Source: Wyeomyia smithii
Lineage: Eukaryota > Arthropoda > Insecta > Diptera > Culicidae
DNA: 64,000 bases
Assembly: GCF_029784165.1 (NCBI RefSeq)
Contig: NC_073695.1
Location: forward strand, 14,197,286-14,261,285
Reading direction: 5' to 3'
Shown here: one piece after another, positions 12,051-23,651 of the stretch
How positions within the stretch are numbered: the first letter of the stretch is position 1
Layout: every line of letters begins with the position of its first letter
Program-made: the position numbers and the translations under genes
The notes under the pieces: generated by a model
What the model saw: the letters and a program-made list of their open reading frames with translations, nothing else
What the model was told of the DNA's origin: nothing
The model's database searches: none

Positions 12051-12158
12051 AGACACTCACCGTAAAGGCAGCTGTCAACATCAAAACGGGCGATCTGTAT
12101 AATTTTGCATTGCCGTTATCCGTTTTGATGTTGACAGTTGCCTTAACGGTGAGTGTCT
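12051..12158. repeat. Near-perfect inverted repeat (39-bp arms, 30-bp loop)
   Basis: Arms 12051-12089 and 12120-12158 (AGACACTCACCG... and ...CGGTGAGTGTCT) are complementary except for two positions. The transcript of either strand would fold into a long stem. It has no terminal duplication that I can see, so it may be a foldback element or a small hairpin RNA source rather than a transposon. Confidence 0.75.
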
Positions 12159-12383
12159 TGTCATTTCTCATATCTATTCGCGTTGACGGTGTTGCTGATA
12201 TTTGTTTGGTTTTTGCATGCGAAAAAGAAGGAAGGAAATATTTTTGCTTTTGTCATCACGCACATTTTGACAATTGCATATGAGAGTTCACGTAGGTGCG
12301 AACAGCCTTCAAAATCTCTTTCAACGCGAATAACCCGAATAGGTTAACTATCCAGTAACCAGCCGCACTGACTTGTGCTCACC

Positions 12384-12489
12384 CTTATAAAATCGATAAT
12401 TATCGTTAACGTCAAAAAATTAACGATAATATCGATGTCCGGCATTTATCGATATTATCGATAAGTATCGATAAGTTTCCCATCACTAT
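12384..12489. mobile_element. Fragment of a TATCGATA-rich hAT-like element
   Basis: Clustered TATCGATA and ATCGATAATTATCG palindromes end in AGTTTCCCATCACTA, the inverse of TAGTGATGGGAAA. This matches the terminus of the complete hAT-like MITE at 62054-62531 (TAGGGATGGGAAA). The other terminus is not recognisable, so this is a diverged or truncated relative. Confidence 0.5.
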
Positions 12490-14254
12490 AAATGAAAGGC
12501 TATTTGCTTGCGTAATATAGAGATTATATGAGCCGTTGCGGAACAGAGTGGTCTATAAAAAATTTTTTTCGAGAGAGTTTTTCGCTTAAACCACATCTAC
12601 CCGTAATACCGAACTTAGGACATGATGGTAATTTAAAAAAAAAACAAGCTTTAAAGCTTATTTGAACCATGTTGAAATTGCGTTCCGGAACAGAGTGGTC
12701 TACGTCGGAGTCTATGTGTATATAGAGTCGCGCGAAGAGAAAATCTATCGTTTCGGCAACACAGTTTTTGTGCCGTTTGTTGCCAAGAACTATACAGTTC
12801 TGTTTTCCATCACGCATAAGCGAAAATCATTTTTCGAAATTCTCCACAAGGTACACATTTTTGAAAGATTACACCGGCAATGTTTTGTTAAATTTGAGTG
12901 AACCAGTGTACAGGTTTAATGTTGGATTGAAATGTGTAAGTCAAACTTCGGGAAAACACATATTCTTTATTACGCTCAATTACAACACTTTTCATCCACT
13001 CCTAACACTATCACCTTGTTTATTTACATTGCTCGATTGGTACCCTCGTTTGACACTGATTTGGTTCGTTTGGTTTCATCTTTGCGGGACTCTTATTATA
13101 AACATAGACTCTGGTCTACGTACATTTATCGATGTACCATTACGTACAGGGGCGGATTAAGGCGAAAGCGAAGCAGGCGGTCGCCTGCTCGTCAATCATT
13201 GGAGGGCGCCAAATGTGGGAGCGAAAAGATTAAAAACCAAAATTCAAACCACAATAATAGTTTGAATGTTCGGCAAATTAAGTTGATTATTTTTTCAGGA
13301 TTACTCATCGAGTCCATAAAAAACGCTCTCAATTGTTTAAATTTGTTTTTTTTTATACAATACAGGTCGGGCTTGATTATTCGGAATGTCAAAAAAAAAT
13401 TCATTCCGGATAGACGAATCACAGAAAAAAGAAGCAAAAAAATAAATTGAACAACGATTATTTTCACTCATTTCCAACATGTCTCAAAAATGTCAGTAGT
13501 GACGCAAACGGTAACATCAGTGCACTTTGCAGAAATGAAAACCTGCAAAAATCGTTGAAAATTTGCCAAATATGTTTCTTTCTAGAATAAACACCATGTC
13601 AAAAAATTATTAAATCTGCTATTTTTTACTCTCACTAGTTGACGAGAAGTCATGATTTTTAAAATTGATGATCTTCTGATCATTAGAGCTTCACCAAAGT
13701 TAGCCTTGATCGATTGAACTGGAAACTCTTTCGTCAAGTTTCTCTGTGTCAATTGAATTTGTTCTTAATTCAAGTATTTCATTTTTTTTTTCATTTTTAT
13801 TCTCAACGGCTGAACTGATTTAGCGAGTGATGTTCAAAATTGATTACAGTTATTATCATGTTGGTATTAGCTTGTCGGCATTCTAGAAAATTACCAAAAT
13901 TTTAGATTGTCGTGATTTGTCTTTATGGTATTACTGTCTTGCTTGCTAATTGACGCTTGTTTTTCAAACAAACATTACATATTCTATCTTTCCAACCACA
14001 AAATAATTGAAAAAAAAAAGACTCAAATAAAAACATAATTTACGCTTTTATAAATTATTAGGATATATTTAATAAAGTATAATTGATTGGCGAAGCTTAA
14101 AAATGTGCAAAATTTGGACAAATATAAAAATTACTTTCTAGCACGCTGTTCTTCTATTGGTTACATTTTTATTTTAGTTACTTACAAACCACCCCAATGA
14201 AAAACAAGTTTAAGATTCCTAATGTACATTAAAATAGAACTCCATATTCTCCAG
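12490..14254. other. No gene recognised; possible hAT-like end near 13149
   Basis: GGAACAGAGTGGTCTA occurs twice (about 12540 and 12686). At 13149 CAGGGGCGGATTAAG followed by a GGAGGGCGCCAAA block resembles the 5' end of hAT elements, but no matching right end was found. The rest is AT-rich and non-coding. Confidence 0.35.
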
Positions 14255-14575
14255 AATATTCCATATTAAGCCCTCGGTTGCTCAAAAAAAGTCCCAGAAG
14301 ATCGATTTTTGGCCAAAAATATTTTTTCGGGATAACACCAGTTCTCGACGTTTCAGGAATTTTGATGGCATTTGGCATCGAAGAAAAAGGAGTTTTGAAT
14401 TAACGCGGTTTTCTCCGGAATATTCCATATTAAGCCCTCGGTTGCTCAAAAAAAGTCCCAGAAGATCGATTTTTGGCCAAAAATATTTTTCCGGGATCGA
14501 CGTTTTAGGTATTTTGAAGGCATTTGGCATCGAAGAAAAAAGAGTTTTGAATTAACGCGGTTTTTTAATTAATGC
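14255..14575. repeat. Two-copy tandem repeat, about 164-bp unit
   Basis: Unit 1 (from 14255) and unit 2 (from 14419) share AATATTCCATATTAAGCCC, a GTCCCAGAAGATCG block and GAATTAACGCGG at the end; unit 2 lacks about 10 bp. Degenerate relatives of parts of the unit occur at 15850-15945 and near 16620. Confidence 0.75.
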
Positions 14576-14905
14576 TTTTTTTTACGCGGATTTTCGAATT
14601 AACGCTGTTTTTACGCGATATCGCGAAAATTCATAAAAAATTTCACGGGTTTTTGAATACCGCGGGTTGGGAACCAAAAACTTCTGAGTATTAATTGAAA
14701 AAAAGACTTATTAAAAAAAATTTCCGCCCTTCGAAAGATCAGAAATAACCGTCAAAGAGGACAATTTTTAATACTGGTCGTAGAGCGTCTCGGGTTTTTT
14801 TCTTCTAAAACCTTTCTTGGTGGTTTACTTTACGCGGATTTGTGAATTTGATTTTTTCCCACGTTTTTTTACGAGGGACGTTTCCCCCGCGTAAAAAACC
14901 TGACT
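14560..14905. mobile_element. Remnant of a TTTACGCGG-type MITE
   Basis: AT-rich sequence with repeated TTTACGCGGATTTTCGAATTAACGC-like stretches ends in CCGCGTAAAAAACCTGACTGTA, an inverted terminus similar in style to the complete element at 39902-40178. The left terminus is obscured by the tandem repeat next to it. Confidence 0.45.
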
Positions 14906-17000
14906 GTAAACGAAAAAACGAAGGGGGCGCCAAATTAAGTTTCACCTGCAGCTCAAATCAGTCTTCGTCCGCCTCGATCACGTGTGACGTGTGATATGTA
15001 ATAAGCAGCAGATGCAATGTAGTGCAATATATCACATGTGATTTATATCATGTTGCATATGATATAACACCATGTAACACGTAGAATGTGAAATAACATG
15101 TGCTCCGTTTTTAGGGAAGATGAGATGTGCGAGGGCATGCGCAAATTTTTACTGACGTCCTTGCATAAGTTTTAGTCTAAGTTCGTTTGTTTCGGAAATA
15201 TTGAATTTACTTCTGAAAGCCCATGCATTTTAAATTCGTTCACAACCATCCCCATATAAACGAACGATCTTTCAGAGTCTAAATCAATCAAGCAACGGTA
15301 TTTGCTTCCATTGATTTCTTTTACTTCTTCCACCGCATCCAAAAGTTTTGGCTACAGATTTCCTCTTCCACTCGGCGGGCTCATTACTACGGCCAGTTGC
15401 ATTCACTACGAATTTTCAACTAAGCTTCAACATGAACGCTCGTCGATTCTACTTCTTGCAGACGATGGCTTCGCTTCGTGAAGAGCGAAAGACAACGAGC
15501 AAAACGGAATAGCAGAGAACACGAACACTCGCTGCTTATAAACAGCATGCGGCGATTCAAAACGAAGGCATTGTTCGTTTCGCTCAAGAACAGATACAAA
15601 AAGAGCTTTTTCCGAACTAGCTTGGCCAAGATGAGTGCTTATGAGTGGTATGAGGTAAATATCAGCAACACTGATGGTTTGGAGTTTTAGAGTAAAATTT
15701 AAATATCCTATCAACTGAAAGTTCATTGGTTTTTTAGACCTATTCCCGATTCCACTTCGAGTGAGGTGACAAAAATTACCTCCGTGAAGTGAAATTTACA
15801 GTGAACTGAAATTGAGAATAGGACAAGTGAAATGAGAATGTTTCCCAGCTCAAAAGTCCCAGGAAGTCGAATTTTCCGTTTTTTTTAAATAACATCAGAT
15901 CTTGACGTTTTCGGCATTTCTAAGACATTTGACATAAAAAAAAACTTTTTCTTCGGTATCGAAAAATTTCATGACTAGCGTGCATTTTTTTCATCGCTGA
16001 AAAATTGAAACTTTGACCACTTTGAGGCAAGGATCCAATTCTGATTCATTTCATTACTGAAAAATAAGTCCAATATTTACCATTAGATCAAATTAATCAA
16101 TCAATTTTCCTGACTTATCCTTTCTTCATGGAATCATTTCACCGTTGATGGTCGCGAAATAATTCCACGCGAAACGTCGCTTTTTCCGTTTTCACTTCAG
16201 TGATATGACACTCATAATAACCCAGATTTAACGCAGATGTCAGTTTGCGGCTTACGTGGGTCCCGTAATTGGACTGTATTCACTTCACTCTGATTTTACC
16301 GTGAAGTGGCTCCCGTAATAACCCTCTAATGCCCAAAATAGTTTTTAGACGGACTTCGAAAAAATCACTATGAAGCATTATAAACACTTTTTAAACTGTT
16401 TTTGAACTTTTTAGAGGTTTAACAGTCTAAAATTCAGATTATTTTAAAATTTAAGACCGTCTAAAGGCGGCACTGGGCACTAGAGGGATATATGTATCAT
16501 AGTTGGACACATTTTCAGAAAAAAAATGACCGTTGTTATTTACTGATTGGTCTATAAGCCCATGCACCACGAAAAGGTTCAGATTCATGGCAGGAGAACA
16601 CAAAATAAACGTTTCGTATCAATTTTGATGTTTTAGGCATTTTTGATATCGAACATTTTAAACATGTTTGACATTTGTTAAATTTTTTTAGCTGTCCTAT
16701 CTTCTTAATTTTAACAATCGAAAAAAAGATTCTGGACCACCAACCAAAAACATGGTGTAAGATTGAAAGTCTGAGGCACTACTTCTCCATCGACTCTGTT
16801 GTAAAGGCGACGCATGGTTTTTTTCTATTCCGGTTTTTTTTTACAATGTTTAAATTTTTTTTCTCACCTTAAGGCTCTGTGATATATTCCAACAAAAACA
16901 AACCGAGCACCGCATTTCGAAACTAAAACTGTTCGCAATTAGCCTACAGATGTATATTTTGTTGCTAAGCAAATTCTTTTAAAAAAAAATAACATCTTCA
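14906..17000. other. No gene recognised; degenerate repeat DNA
   Basis: Contains a cluster of short palindromes such as ATATCACATGTGAT (about 15030) and degraded copies of the 164-bp unit. The antisense frames at 15420-15730 give no recognisable protein. The end next to 17000 should contain the 3' UTR of the Hsp70-DENND6 gene; no clear AATAAA was found there on the minus strand. Confidence 0.35.
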
Positions 17001-20000
17001 TCAGATATTGTTTAAAATCAGCTTCAAATCATCCGGCAGGCAGCGCTTCATGCTGTCCAGATGCCTGAGCAGCTGTTCGCGAGTATCCTTAGTGTTAAGT
17101 GGCACCGGCAGGGCCGCCATCTGGCTGCTGGTGCACAGGGTCAACTTCTGCCGCAGCCGCAAGATCATGTCGACTATCTCGACCTCGTGCTTATCCTTGA
17201 CCCACTCGGTGAGATTGGACTCCGACAGGGTTTGCATGTGCAGGGCCTGCAGCGTTTGCTGTAGCTCGAAGTAGCGCGTATCGTACCAACCCTTAAAGTT
17301 GGGAGCACTAAAGAAGCGCTTGTACAGCCCTTCCCAGTCGCCTTTGCAACTTGAGGTTAACTGTGGGCCGCATTCCTCCAGGGTGGCTAGGAAGTCCTCC
17401 TGCTTGAACGGATTCGGCTGTGGAGCGGATTTGAAGGGTGAGATATCTTTTTGTAGTGGCATCAGGGAAGCCATGTAACGTTCCAACGGAATCATAAAGC
17501 TTTGCGTTAGTTCCAGCAGGTGACGGCGCAGTAGAGCGGACTGCACTGACGATGGTCGTTCGGTTTTGATTCCCAAAAGAATCTTTTTAATGAATGCTTT
17601 GTCCTTGCTGATGAATGGTTTGTACTGAGTGTAGACTCCCGGCGATGGATCCAGAAGCTTGTTGGTGATTTGTTTGATCTTGGACAGTTTCGACAGGGCT
17701 GCGGCTGTTTCCGAGCTCGCGGTGGGACCAATTTCGCCAACGGCATTACCGGCGGAGATTATCGATTGTTTCTGCTTCTGCTGCTGCAGCTGACTTTCGA
17801 CACTGTCCTGCAGACGAATCGTGTGCGGCCAGTGCTGAAGCGTTTTGGCGAAGAAGGGATTCGTGACTCCGAGGATAATTGACGGGTGACCATTTTTGTT
17901 CTGGGTGAATTCTTTAAACTCGGTATCGTGAATCGTAAAGTAGGGACGACTTTCGGCGCAGTACGAAAGCGGGTTAATTAAACTCATCAGTGATTGTACC
18001 ATGTGGGCGCAGTCGGTGGGCGAGGTTCCGGTTACTACGATGGGTTCTGCTATCAAAACCAGCTCCCACAGTAGATGGATATGAGGCAGGAAGAATTGGA
18101 GACTTTTAAAAATGTCGATTTCATGGATGGAAGCTATTATCTGCGTTTGGGGACTCGCGGTGATGGCCGTCTCTGGTTTGATCTTTTCACTTGCCGTGGC
18201 CTTACAGTTCTGCTTTGGAATGGATATTTCGTAGATGCTTCCCAGAAGATGTAGTGCCAGATTTTCGCCCGCCATAATCGATGGCCAATGGCAGATGTTA
18301 TCGCACACCGTTTCCAGTGTGGGTTCACCAGTGGAAAAAAACGACGGAGCAATCAACGCGCATATCTCGTAAAATAGATTGATAAACGGGAGCCGGGTGA
18401 GCAACACTAAGCTTTTCTGAAAATATCCCCGCTTCAGCGAGGCATCTTTAATCTGACGAAAATATACAAATCCCCAGAAGTGGCCCGGATCTGCCTTATG
18501 CACCGGTAGACAGTGATAATTGAACTCTCGATGTTCTGCTCCAAGAGCTGAAGATTCTGAACCAGGCGATACACGCAGCCTAATGTGAAACTGCGAGTCT
18601 CCCATGCAGCCAGAGTTGGAATCCGGAAATGCTAAATAGCAAATATTCATTTTTTCCTGCTCGCTTAAGGTAACATGCTTTGGATAGATCATTTCCATTG
18701 CCTGTCCCAACTCGAGGTCAAATGTTACTATACAAATACAGTGCAGCCACTCACTGAACCGATCCCATGACCCCGCTTTCTCGTCCAGATCCAACGTTTT
18801 CTGGAGTGTAATCCTTTGTCTCTCCACCTCTTTCTCCTTAGCATCTTCCTCATGCTTTTCAGCTTCTAAAATCACTTTCTTATGTTCGTAAACTATCCTG
18901 TCTATTTCGTATCGCTCCAGGCGTTCCTTTTTCAAAGTAGCTTTCAGCTCAATATTTCCTTCGACAACTGCATGCAAAACTCCGTTAGTATCAATACTGA
19001 ACAGCAACCCTACGTCTTCAATATCACCGAAAGTTCCCTCAATCAGCAGCTTCCCCAGTAAAATGTTATCACTAACAATGGCACTCTCCCCCTCGTACAG
19101 CAGTTGCACCTCTCGAAAGTTTTTCACTCGATGTTTCACTTTTAGCGGAACCGTCGAGTTTCTGCTAATGAGTATCCTCGGTGCGCAATCAGCGCAACTT
19201 TCCCCTATCAACGCGATCGACCGAGGCACAAGATCCAACCACAGAATGTCCTGAATCTCCGGTGATTTCTCTCCACTCAGAATGGCCGCTGCGATCGCAC
19301 TTCCCACGACCACCGCTTCGTCGGAATTAATCGAACTGCTCAGCGAGCGTCGATCGAAAAATTCACTGAGCATCACTTGCACTTTAGGTATTCGAGAGGA
19401 TTCTCCCACCAGCATAATCTCATGAATAGCGAAACGATCCTTGCGTGCGCGACGAAGAGCAGTTTCCACATGTAGCATCACCTTATCGAACAAGTCCCGA
19501 TTCAGTTCCTCGAACTGCTCCCGACTAAGGGAAGAATTGAAGGCTTGGCCATCGAACAGATCTTCGATTTCGATTGCCGCTCGATTAGTGTACGAAAGAG
19601 TTCTCTTTGCCTGTTCACATGCTCCACGTAGTTTCCTCAGGCCTTCTTTATTGGTTGAGATATCCGTAGAATGTTTTTCCAAAAATTCTTTCGAAAAATA
19701 TGCCACTAAACGATCGTCAAACTCCGAACCACCAAGCTGTTCACCAGATGTAGCCTTCACCTCAAACACACCGTTGTAAATTGTCAAAATCGAAACATCC
19801 AGATATCCTCCACCAATCGAGCAAACCAGAACAAACTGTTCCCCAATCACTTTCTTGTTGATACCAACGGAAATGGCCGCCGCTGTTGGTTCGTTGATTA
19901 ACCTTAGCACCGAGATTCCTGCGATAGCCGCCGAATCAAGCATGGCTTGCCGTTGACCATCTGTAAATCCCGCCGGAACTGCGATCACGGCCGAGCCAAC

Positions 20001-20363
20001 CTTCTGACCAAACTTTCGTTCGACCATGCTTTTCAAATGACCCAACACAACACCACATATTTCCTCCGGATAGTAGCCCTTAGTTTCGCCCTTGAACTGA
20101 ACCTGCAGTTTGTTGTCCTTTTGTCGATGACCCAACGTTCGCTTCACTTCCACTACGGCATTCGCCGGGTCCCGCTCAAACTGCACCAGCGCATCTTCGC
20201 CCGCCAGCCGTGTTTTCTCGGTAAAGGCCACACACGACGGTATCCGGTGACATCCAGAGCCGCTAGCAATGATTTCGAATCTGCCGCTCCGGTACACTCC
20301 GACACTGGAAAAGCTGGTCCCGAAATCGATTCCAATTGCCAACGAGGACATCTTGGAGTCCAT
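17001..20363 (-). CDS. DENND6: Hsp70-like domain fused in frame to a DENND6 protein (1120 residues)
   Basis: One uninterrupted frame. Residues about 8-385 are an Hsp70 nucleotide-binding domain: phosphate 1 loop IDFGTSFSSVGV (12-23), VKRTLG (73-78), LRLINEPTAAAI (153-164), phosphate 2 region SIGGGYLDVS (182-191), adenosine motif LVGESSRIPKVQ (318-329). Residues about 386-480 are a substrate-binding beta domain, then a short charged helix to about 520 in place of the full lid. From about 533 (WDRFSEWLHCICIVTFDLELGQ) to the end the protein is DENND6-like: DSNSGCMGD (581-589), YFRQIKD, KRGYFQKSLVL. DENND6 proteins (about 600 residues, also called FAM116) are tripartite DENN guanine-nucleotide exchange factors, known for Rab14 on recycling endosomes; the part here is of full length. 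The Hsp70 part lacks the Asp199 and Thr204 equivalents (Ser182, Tyr187) but keeps Asp13, Lys74, Glu158 and Asp189, so ATP hydrolysis is probably weak or lost. A second Met at 5 is an alternative start. No intron is needed within the frame. Confidence 0.85.
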   Translation of the reverse strand: MDSKMSSLAIGIDFGTSFSSVGVYRSGRFEIIASGSGCHRIPSCVAFTEKTRLAGEDALVQFERDPANAVVEVKRTLGHRQKDNKLQVQFKGETKGYYPEEICGVVLGHLKSMVERKFGQKVGSAVIAVPAGFTDGQRQAMLDSAAIAGISVLRLINEPTAAAISVGINKKVIGEQFVLVCSIGGGYLDVSILTIYNGVFEVKATSGEQLGGSEFDDRLVAYFSKEFLEKHSTDISTNKEGLRKLRGACEQAKRTLSYTNRAAIEIEDLFDGQAFNSSLSREQFEELNRDLFDKVMLHVETALRRARKDRFAIHEIMLVGESSRIPKVQVMLSEFFDRRSLSSSINSDEAVVVGSAIAAAILSGEKSPEIQDILWLDLVPRSIALIGESCADCAPRILISRNSTVPLKVKHRVKNFREVQLLYEGESAIVSDNILLGKLLIEGTFGDIEDVGLLFSIDTNGVLHAVVEGNIELKATLKKERLERYEIDRIVYEHKKVILEAEKHEEDAKEKEVERQRITLQKTLDLDEKAGSWDRFSEWLHCICIVTFDLELGQAMEMIYPKHVTLSEQEKMNICYLAFPDSNSGCMGDSQFHIRLRVSPGSESSALGAEHREFNYHCLPVHKADPGHFWGFVYFRQIKDASLKRGYFQKSLVLLTRLPFINLFYEICALIAPSFFSTGEPTLETVCDNICHWPSIMAGENLALHLLGSIYEISIPKQNCKATASEKIKPETAITASPQTQIIASIHEIDIFKSLQFFLPHIHLLWELVLIAEPIVVTGTSPTDCAHMVQSLMSLINPLSYCAESRPYFTIHDTEFKEFTQNKNGHPSIILGVTNPFFAKTLQHWPHTIRLQDSVESQLQQQKQKQSIISAGNAVGEIGPTASSETAAALSKLSKIKQITNKLLDPSPGVYTQYKPFISKDKAFIKKILLGIKTERPSSVQSALLRRHLLELTQSFMIPLERYMASLMPLQKDISPFKSAPQPNPFKQEDFLATLEECGPQLTSSCKGDWEGLYKRFFSAPNFKGWYDTRYFELQQTLQALHMQTLSESNLTEWVKDKHEVEIVDMILRLRQKLTLCTSSQMAALPVPLNTKDTREQLLRHLDSMKRCLPDDLKLILNNI

Positions 20364-20421
20364 ACTGTTTCCGGAGTACGTTGCTAATGTGTCATTTCAG
20401 GCGATTGCTGCTACGAATGGT

Positions 20422-20827
20422 CTGAAAGTGAGATAGTAAATAATAATATTTAACTAAGAATAATTGCAATTCCACTTGTATAGAATTAACATCAATTAAA
20501 TCGTTTGCTTTTTCACTTATCTAAGCTGGACGGGTTGTTTACCCTTTGCGCTGCTGCAGGCTTTGTGTCATTTCTGCCACCAGCGAAGCTGTTTATTATA
20601 GAACAATCCGCTCATTTCATTTCTATCAGAATACATTTGCATTGTTTACATTTTACATCACGAATTGGACGTCAGCGGTGCTGCTGGCAGACGCATCGCG
20701 CATTTACGCAAATCGTCCAACACTTCACCGTCCCGTTCCTGTGTGGATCGATTTTGCAGAGCTGTAGTAGCTACCCCTGACCAGAAAAGAAAATGAAAAA
20801 CGCACACAAGATTTGTTTATAACTTAC
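20422..20827 (-). other. Predicted 5' UTR intron of the Hsp70-DENND6 gene
   Basis: On the minus strand GATGTAAGT gives a consensus donor with GT at 20827-20826, and the pyrimidine-rich TACTATCTCACTTTCAG gives an acceptor ending at 20422, 58 bases before the start codon. This would place the transcription start above 20828. It is an inference from splice consensus only. Confidence 0.45.
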
Positions 20828-21652
20828 ATCCGCCAAAGCAATCGAACTTCACTGTTCGTCCATACACTCTCGAGCAATGCAACGCAGCTAATCCAATGCG
20901 ATTAAAACAGGAAATGTTTTCGTTCGTATGCCCCACCAAAGGCGAAAACGACCTGACATGGGAATTTTTTCTTTGTCGTTGACTTTCACCTTCAAAACGG
21001 ATTCACTGCTTTTGCGTCGCTAGACAGGTGAGATTTTATCTCGAACACACTACCGAACCGATCGGGCACTATTTTTAACCGGAATAATTGCGGTTTGAGG
21101 GAGTTTAAGCAGTAAAATTAAACTATTTTCTGAGATGTAGCAATCGTTATTCTTCTCACTTGCACTGGCACTGGCTGGCTGGTCGATGGGAAATTGACAA
21201 ACGCACACGAACAAGAGTTCATTTTGACGTTTACATAATTACAGTTCAGTGGAACAGGCGCTGCACAACGTTGAGAGTGTGGGAGAAAAAGAACGCAAGA
21301 GCATCCGCAATGCCTGGGAAGAAGCGAGAGCGAGAGTATAGCTAACAGCTCATAGTCGTGCAGCAAGAGTTCATGCTGCGCATGTCATGATGCGCACCCT
21401 ACACGTGGAACATGGAACTGGCCTTCAACGCAGATGGTTGTTGTAAAAATGGTATTTTCGAAAAGCTAGATTTTATACCATTATACGAACATTCGATCCG
21501 ATTCGATTACCGTAAAATATACAGGACGAAGAAATTCTTCTTTGAGATCAAAACCACGTCAAATGATCTGAAAATACGCAAACATTCAATAGGCCATATA
21601 TGATTTGGAAGAAATTAGAAACTGGGCACAAAACGGAGTGTGCGGACTGCAG
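20828..21652. other. Probable promoter-side intergenic region of the Hsp70-DENND6 gene
   Basis: No ORF recognised. The lower part (20828 to about 21100) should hold the first non-coding exon and promoter if the proposed intron is right. From about 21480 onward the sequence probably belongs to the mariner pseudogene that continues after the 2-kb insertion. Confidence 0.3.
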
Positions 21653-23651
21653 CACGGTGTGTCCGAAGTGCCGGATTATCGTACTTTAATGTACCTCGGA
21701 TTTTCTTTCACCAAAAGTTAGTTTTGGTCCTAACCTTTCAAAATCGGCTGGTTTCAAATAAATCCATAGGGGGAAATTTGGAAAAAAAATTGATTTGAAT
21801 TTTTAGTGTTTTTTCAACCTAAATTTTTCGATTTGATTGGTGATCTATACAAATCGTGTAACATCAACATCTAGAAAATTGAGTTCCATTTCAACTACCT
21901 GCGTTTCTTTAATGAAAATTTTTACTTTTAACCGAATTTACAGTTATTACAGTCCCCCCACAATTCTGGATAACTTTAAAAAGATGTATGAATTCAAAAA
22001 AAAATCATTTCTGGCCAATTTTATTGTATATAAGTAATCAATAAATGTTTTGAGTTACAGAAATATGTAATCTTTCACTTGATTGAGTATTTGTTTCCAT
22101 GTTTTATAAATATTTCTCAGAAAATATATTTATTTTATTACAACTCATCAAATACAAAATTATGGATCACTTCTCAGAGCAGTCCCAATTTTGAAACAAT
22201 TTGCACCATATTAAACAGTTTTCGGCAATGAATTTGTTAAGTGAACTTTATTCAAATTATGTAATGTTTCGTATCGTTTTAAAGATCTCACATGGCCTGG
22301 TCACATTTTATGTGACTTTCGAGGTTACAGTAAGAATGAGAGTCCAGGTATGTCGCTTTCGAAGGTAGCGATGAACATATGGTACATCATAACTTATTGC
22401 CGCTTCACGTAGCTTTCCCGTCCCACGTGCTTTGAGAACAGTATTTTTCGAAGACTCAACACTGTTCAGCTCCTGTTTAGAGCCCAATAGAAGTTGATAG
22501 GGTGCTTTACCTGGTTACAATCATATTTGAATCAAAGTGATTCCTAACTTTTAGAAACTACCTTGTCTTGGTCCCTATCATGAAACATTTAAAAAATAAC
22601 TTATTTTTATGGAAAAACCGCTATCAACCATCAACATTTTGGTAAATCGTGAAGATGTTTTTTGTGTTCAAAGCTAGCAAATATGGTATGTTTTACTGCA
22701 AAAATGCTGCATGCCTTCAAACAGTTTTTTTTAAACTGTGTCAAATAACATAAAACACAAAAGTGGTTCGTAATTGTGGGAGATCCATAATTATTGGGGG
22801 AGTGTATACATGATGAAATATGTCAAAAGTTGTAAATTGTTTTCAATCTGTCTGATTTCATATATTTGTTACAAAAGTTAATAAAAACTTAAATGTTTTA
22901 TTCCTGGTTTATTTTTTCTAGGTGGTTAAAACATACTATAATATACAATATAGCAGCTTCCGCAAAGAACAGATACATTCCACTATCTTTGTCGCATTCG
23001 AGAATGAAGCACTGTTTATGGTTTTTGTCAACGTATTATGTATCAATTTAGGTTGTTTCACTTTTTTGAAACACAAAAGACATATTTTAGGCCGATTTTG
23101 TTCATGTGTTTTCTTTATATTGTACAATCTACCGAAAACAACTAGACAAGCCGTCGTTTGTTTTAACATTGTCGAAATGGTTTGTTAATATCACTGTTTC
23201 ACATGTGTTGTAAATCATAACAATCACTGATTTTTTCACATGCACCATAGCAACCAAGGTTACTTTGCAGTGAGTGAATAACAAATGCATATCAACCACT
23301 AGTATATAAATGTGTTCGGGTTTTTTCGTAATGTTTTTTTCAATACCTGTGTATATATCTCATTTTTTCTTCAACATGTAATTTAAAAATCTACTAGGAA
23401 AGCTATTTTAAGCTTAAGATTGTGATGAAGTTACTAATTTTGAACGTTATCAGTGTATTTAACATTAAAAATTATAATATTTCAAACAAAAAAAATACAT
23501 AAAAAATTTAAATCCATTTTATTAAATTTTCCCCCGATGGATTTTTTTAAAACCGGTTGGTTTCGAATGGTATGGACCCAAACTAACTTTTGGTGAAAGA
23601 AAATCCGAGGTACATTAAAGTATGATAAACCGGCATTTCGGACACACCGTG
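21653..23651. mobile_element. Non-autonomous DNA element, 2.0 kb, with about 130-bp terminal inverted repeats
   Basis: Left end (CACGGTGTGTCCGAAGTGCC, on to about 21780) and right end (from about 23520) are inverted copies at high similarity over about 130 bp, including CCTCGGATTTTCTTTCACC and CAAAAGTTAGTTT. The interior is AT-rich with no transposase frame. It interrupts a mariner-like transposase pseudogene. GCA may be duplicated at the ends, but the exact boundary is ambiguous by one base (G21652 and C23652 also pair). Superfamily not determined. Confidence 0.75.
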
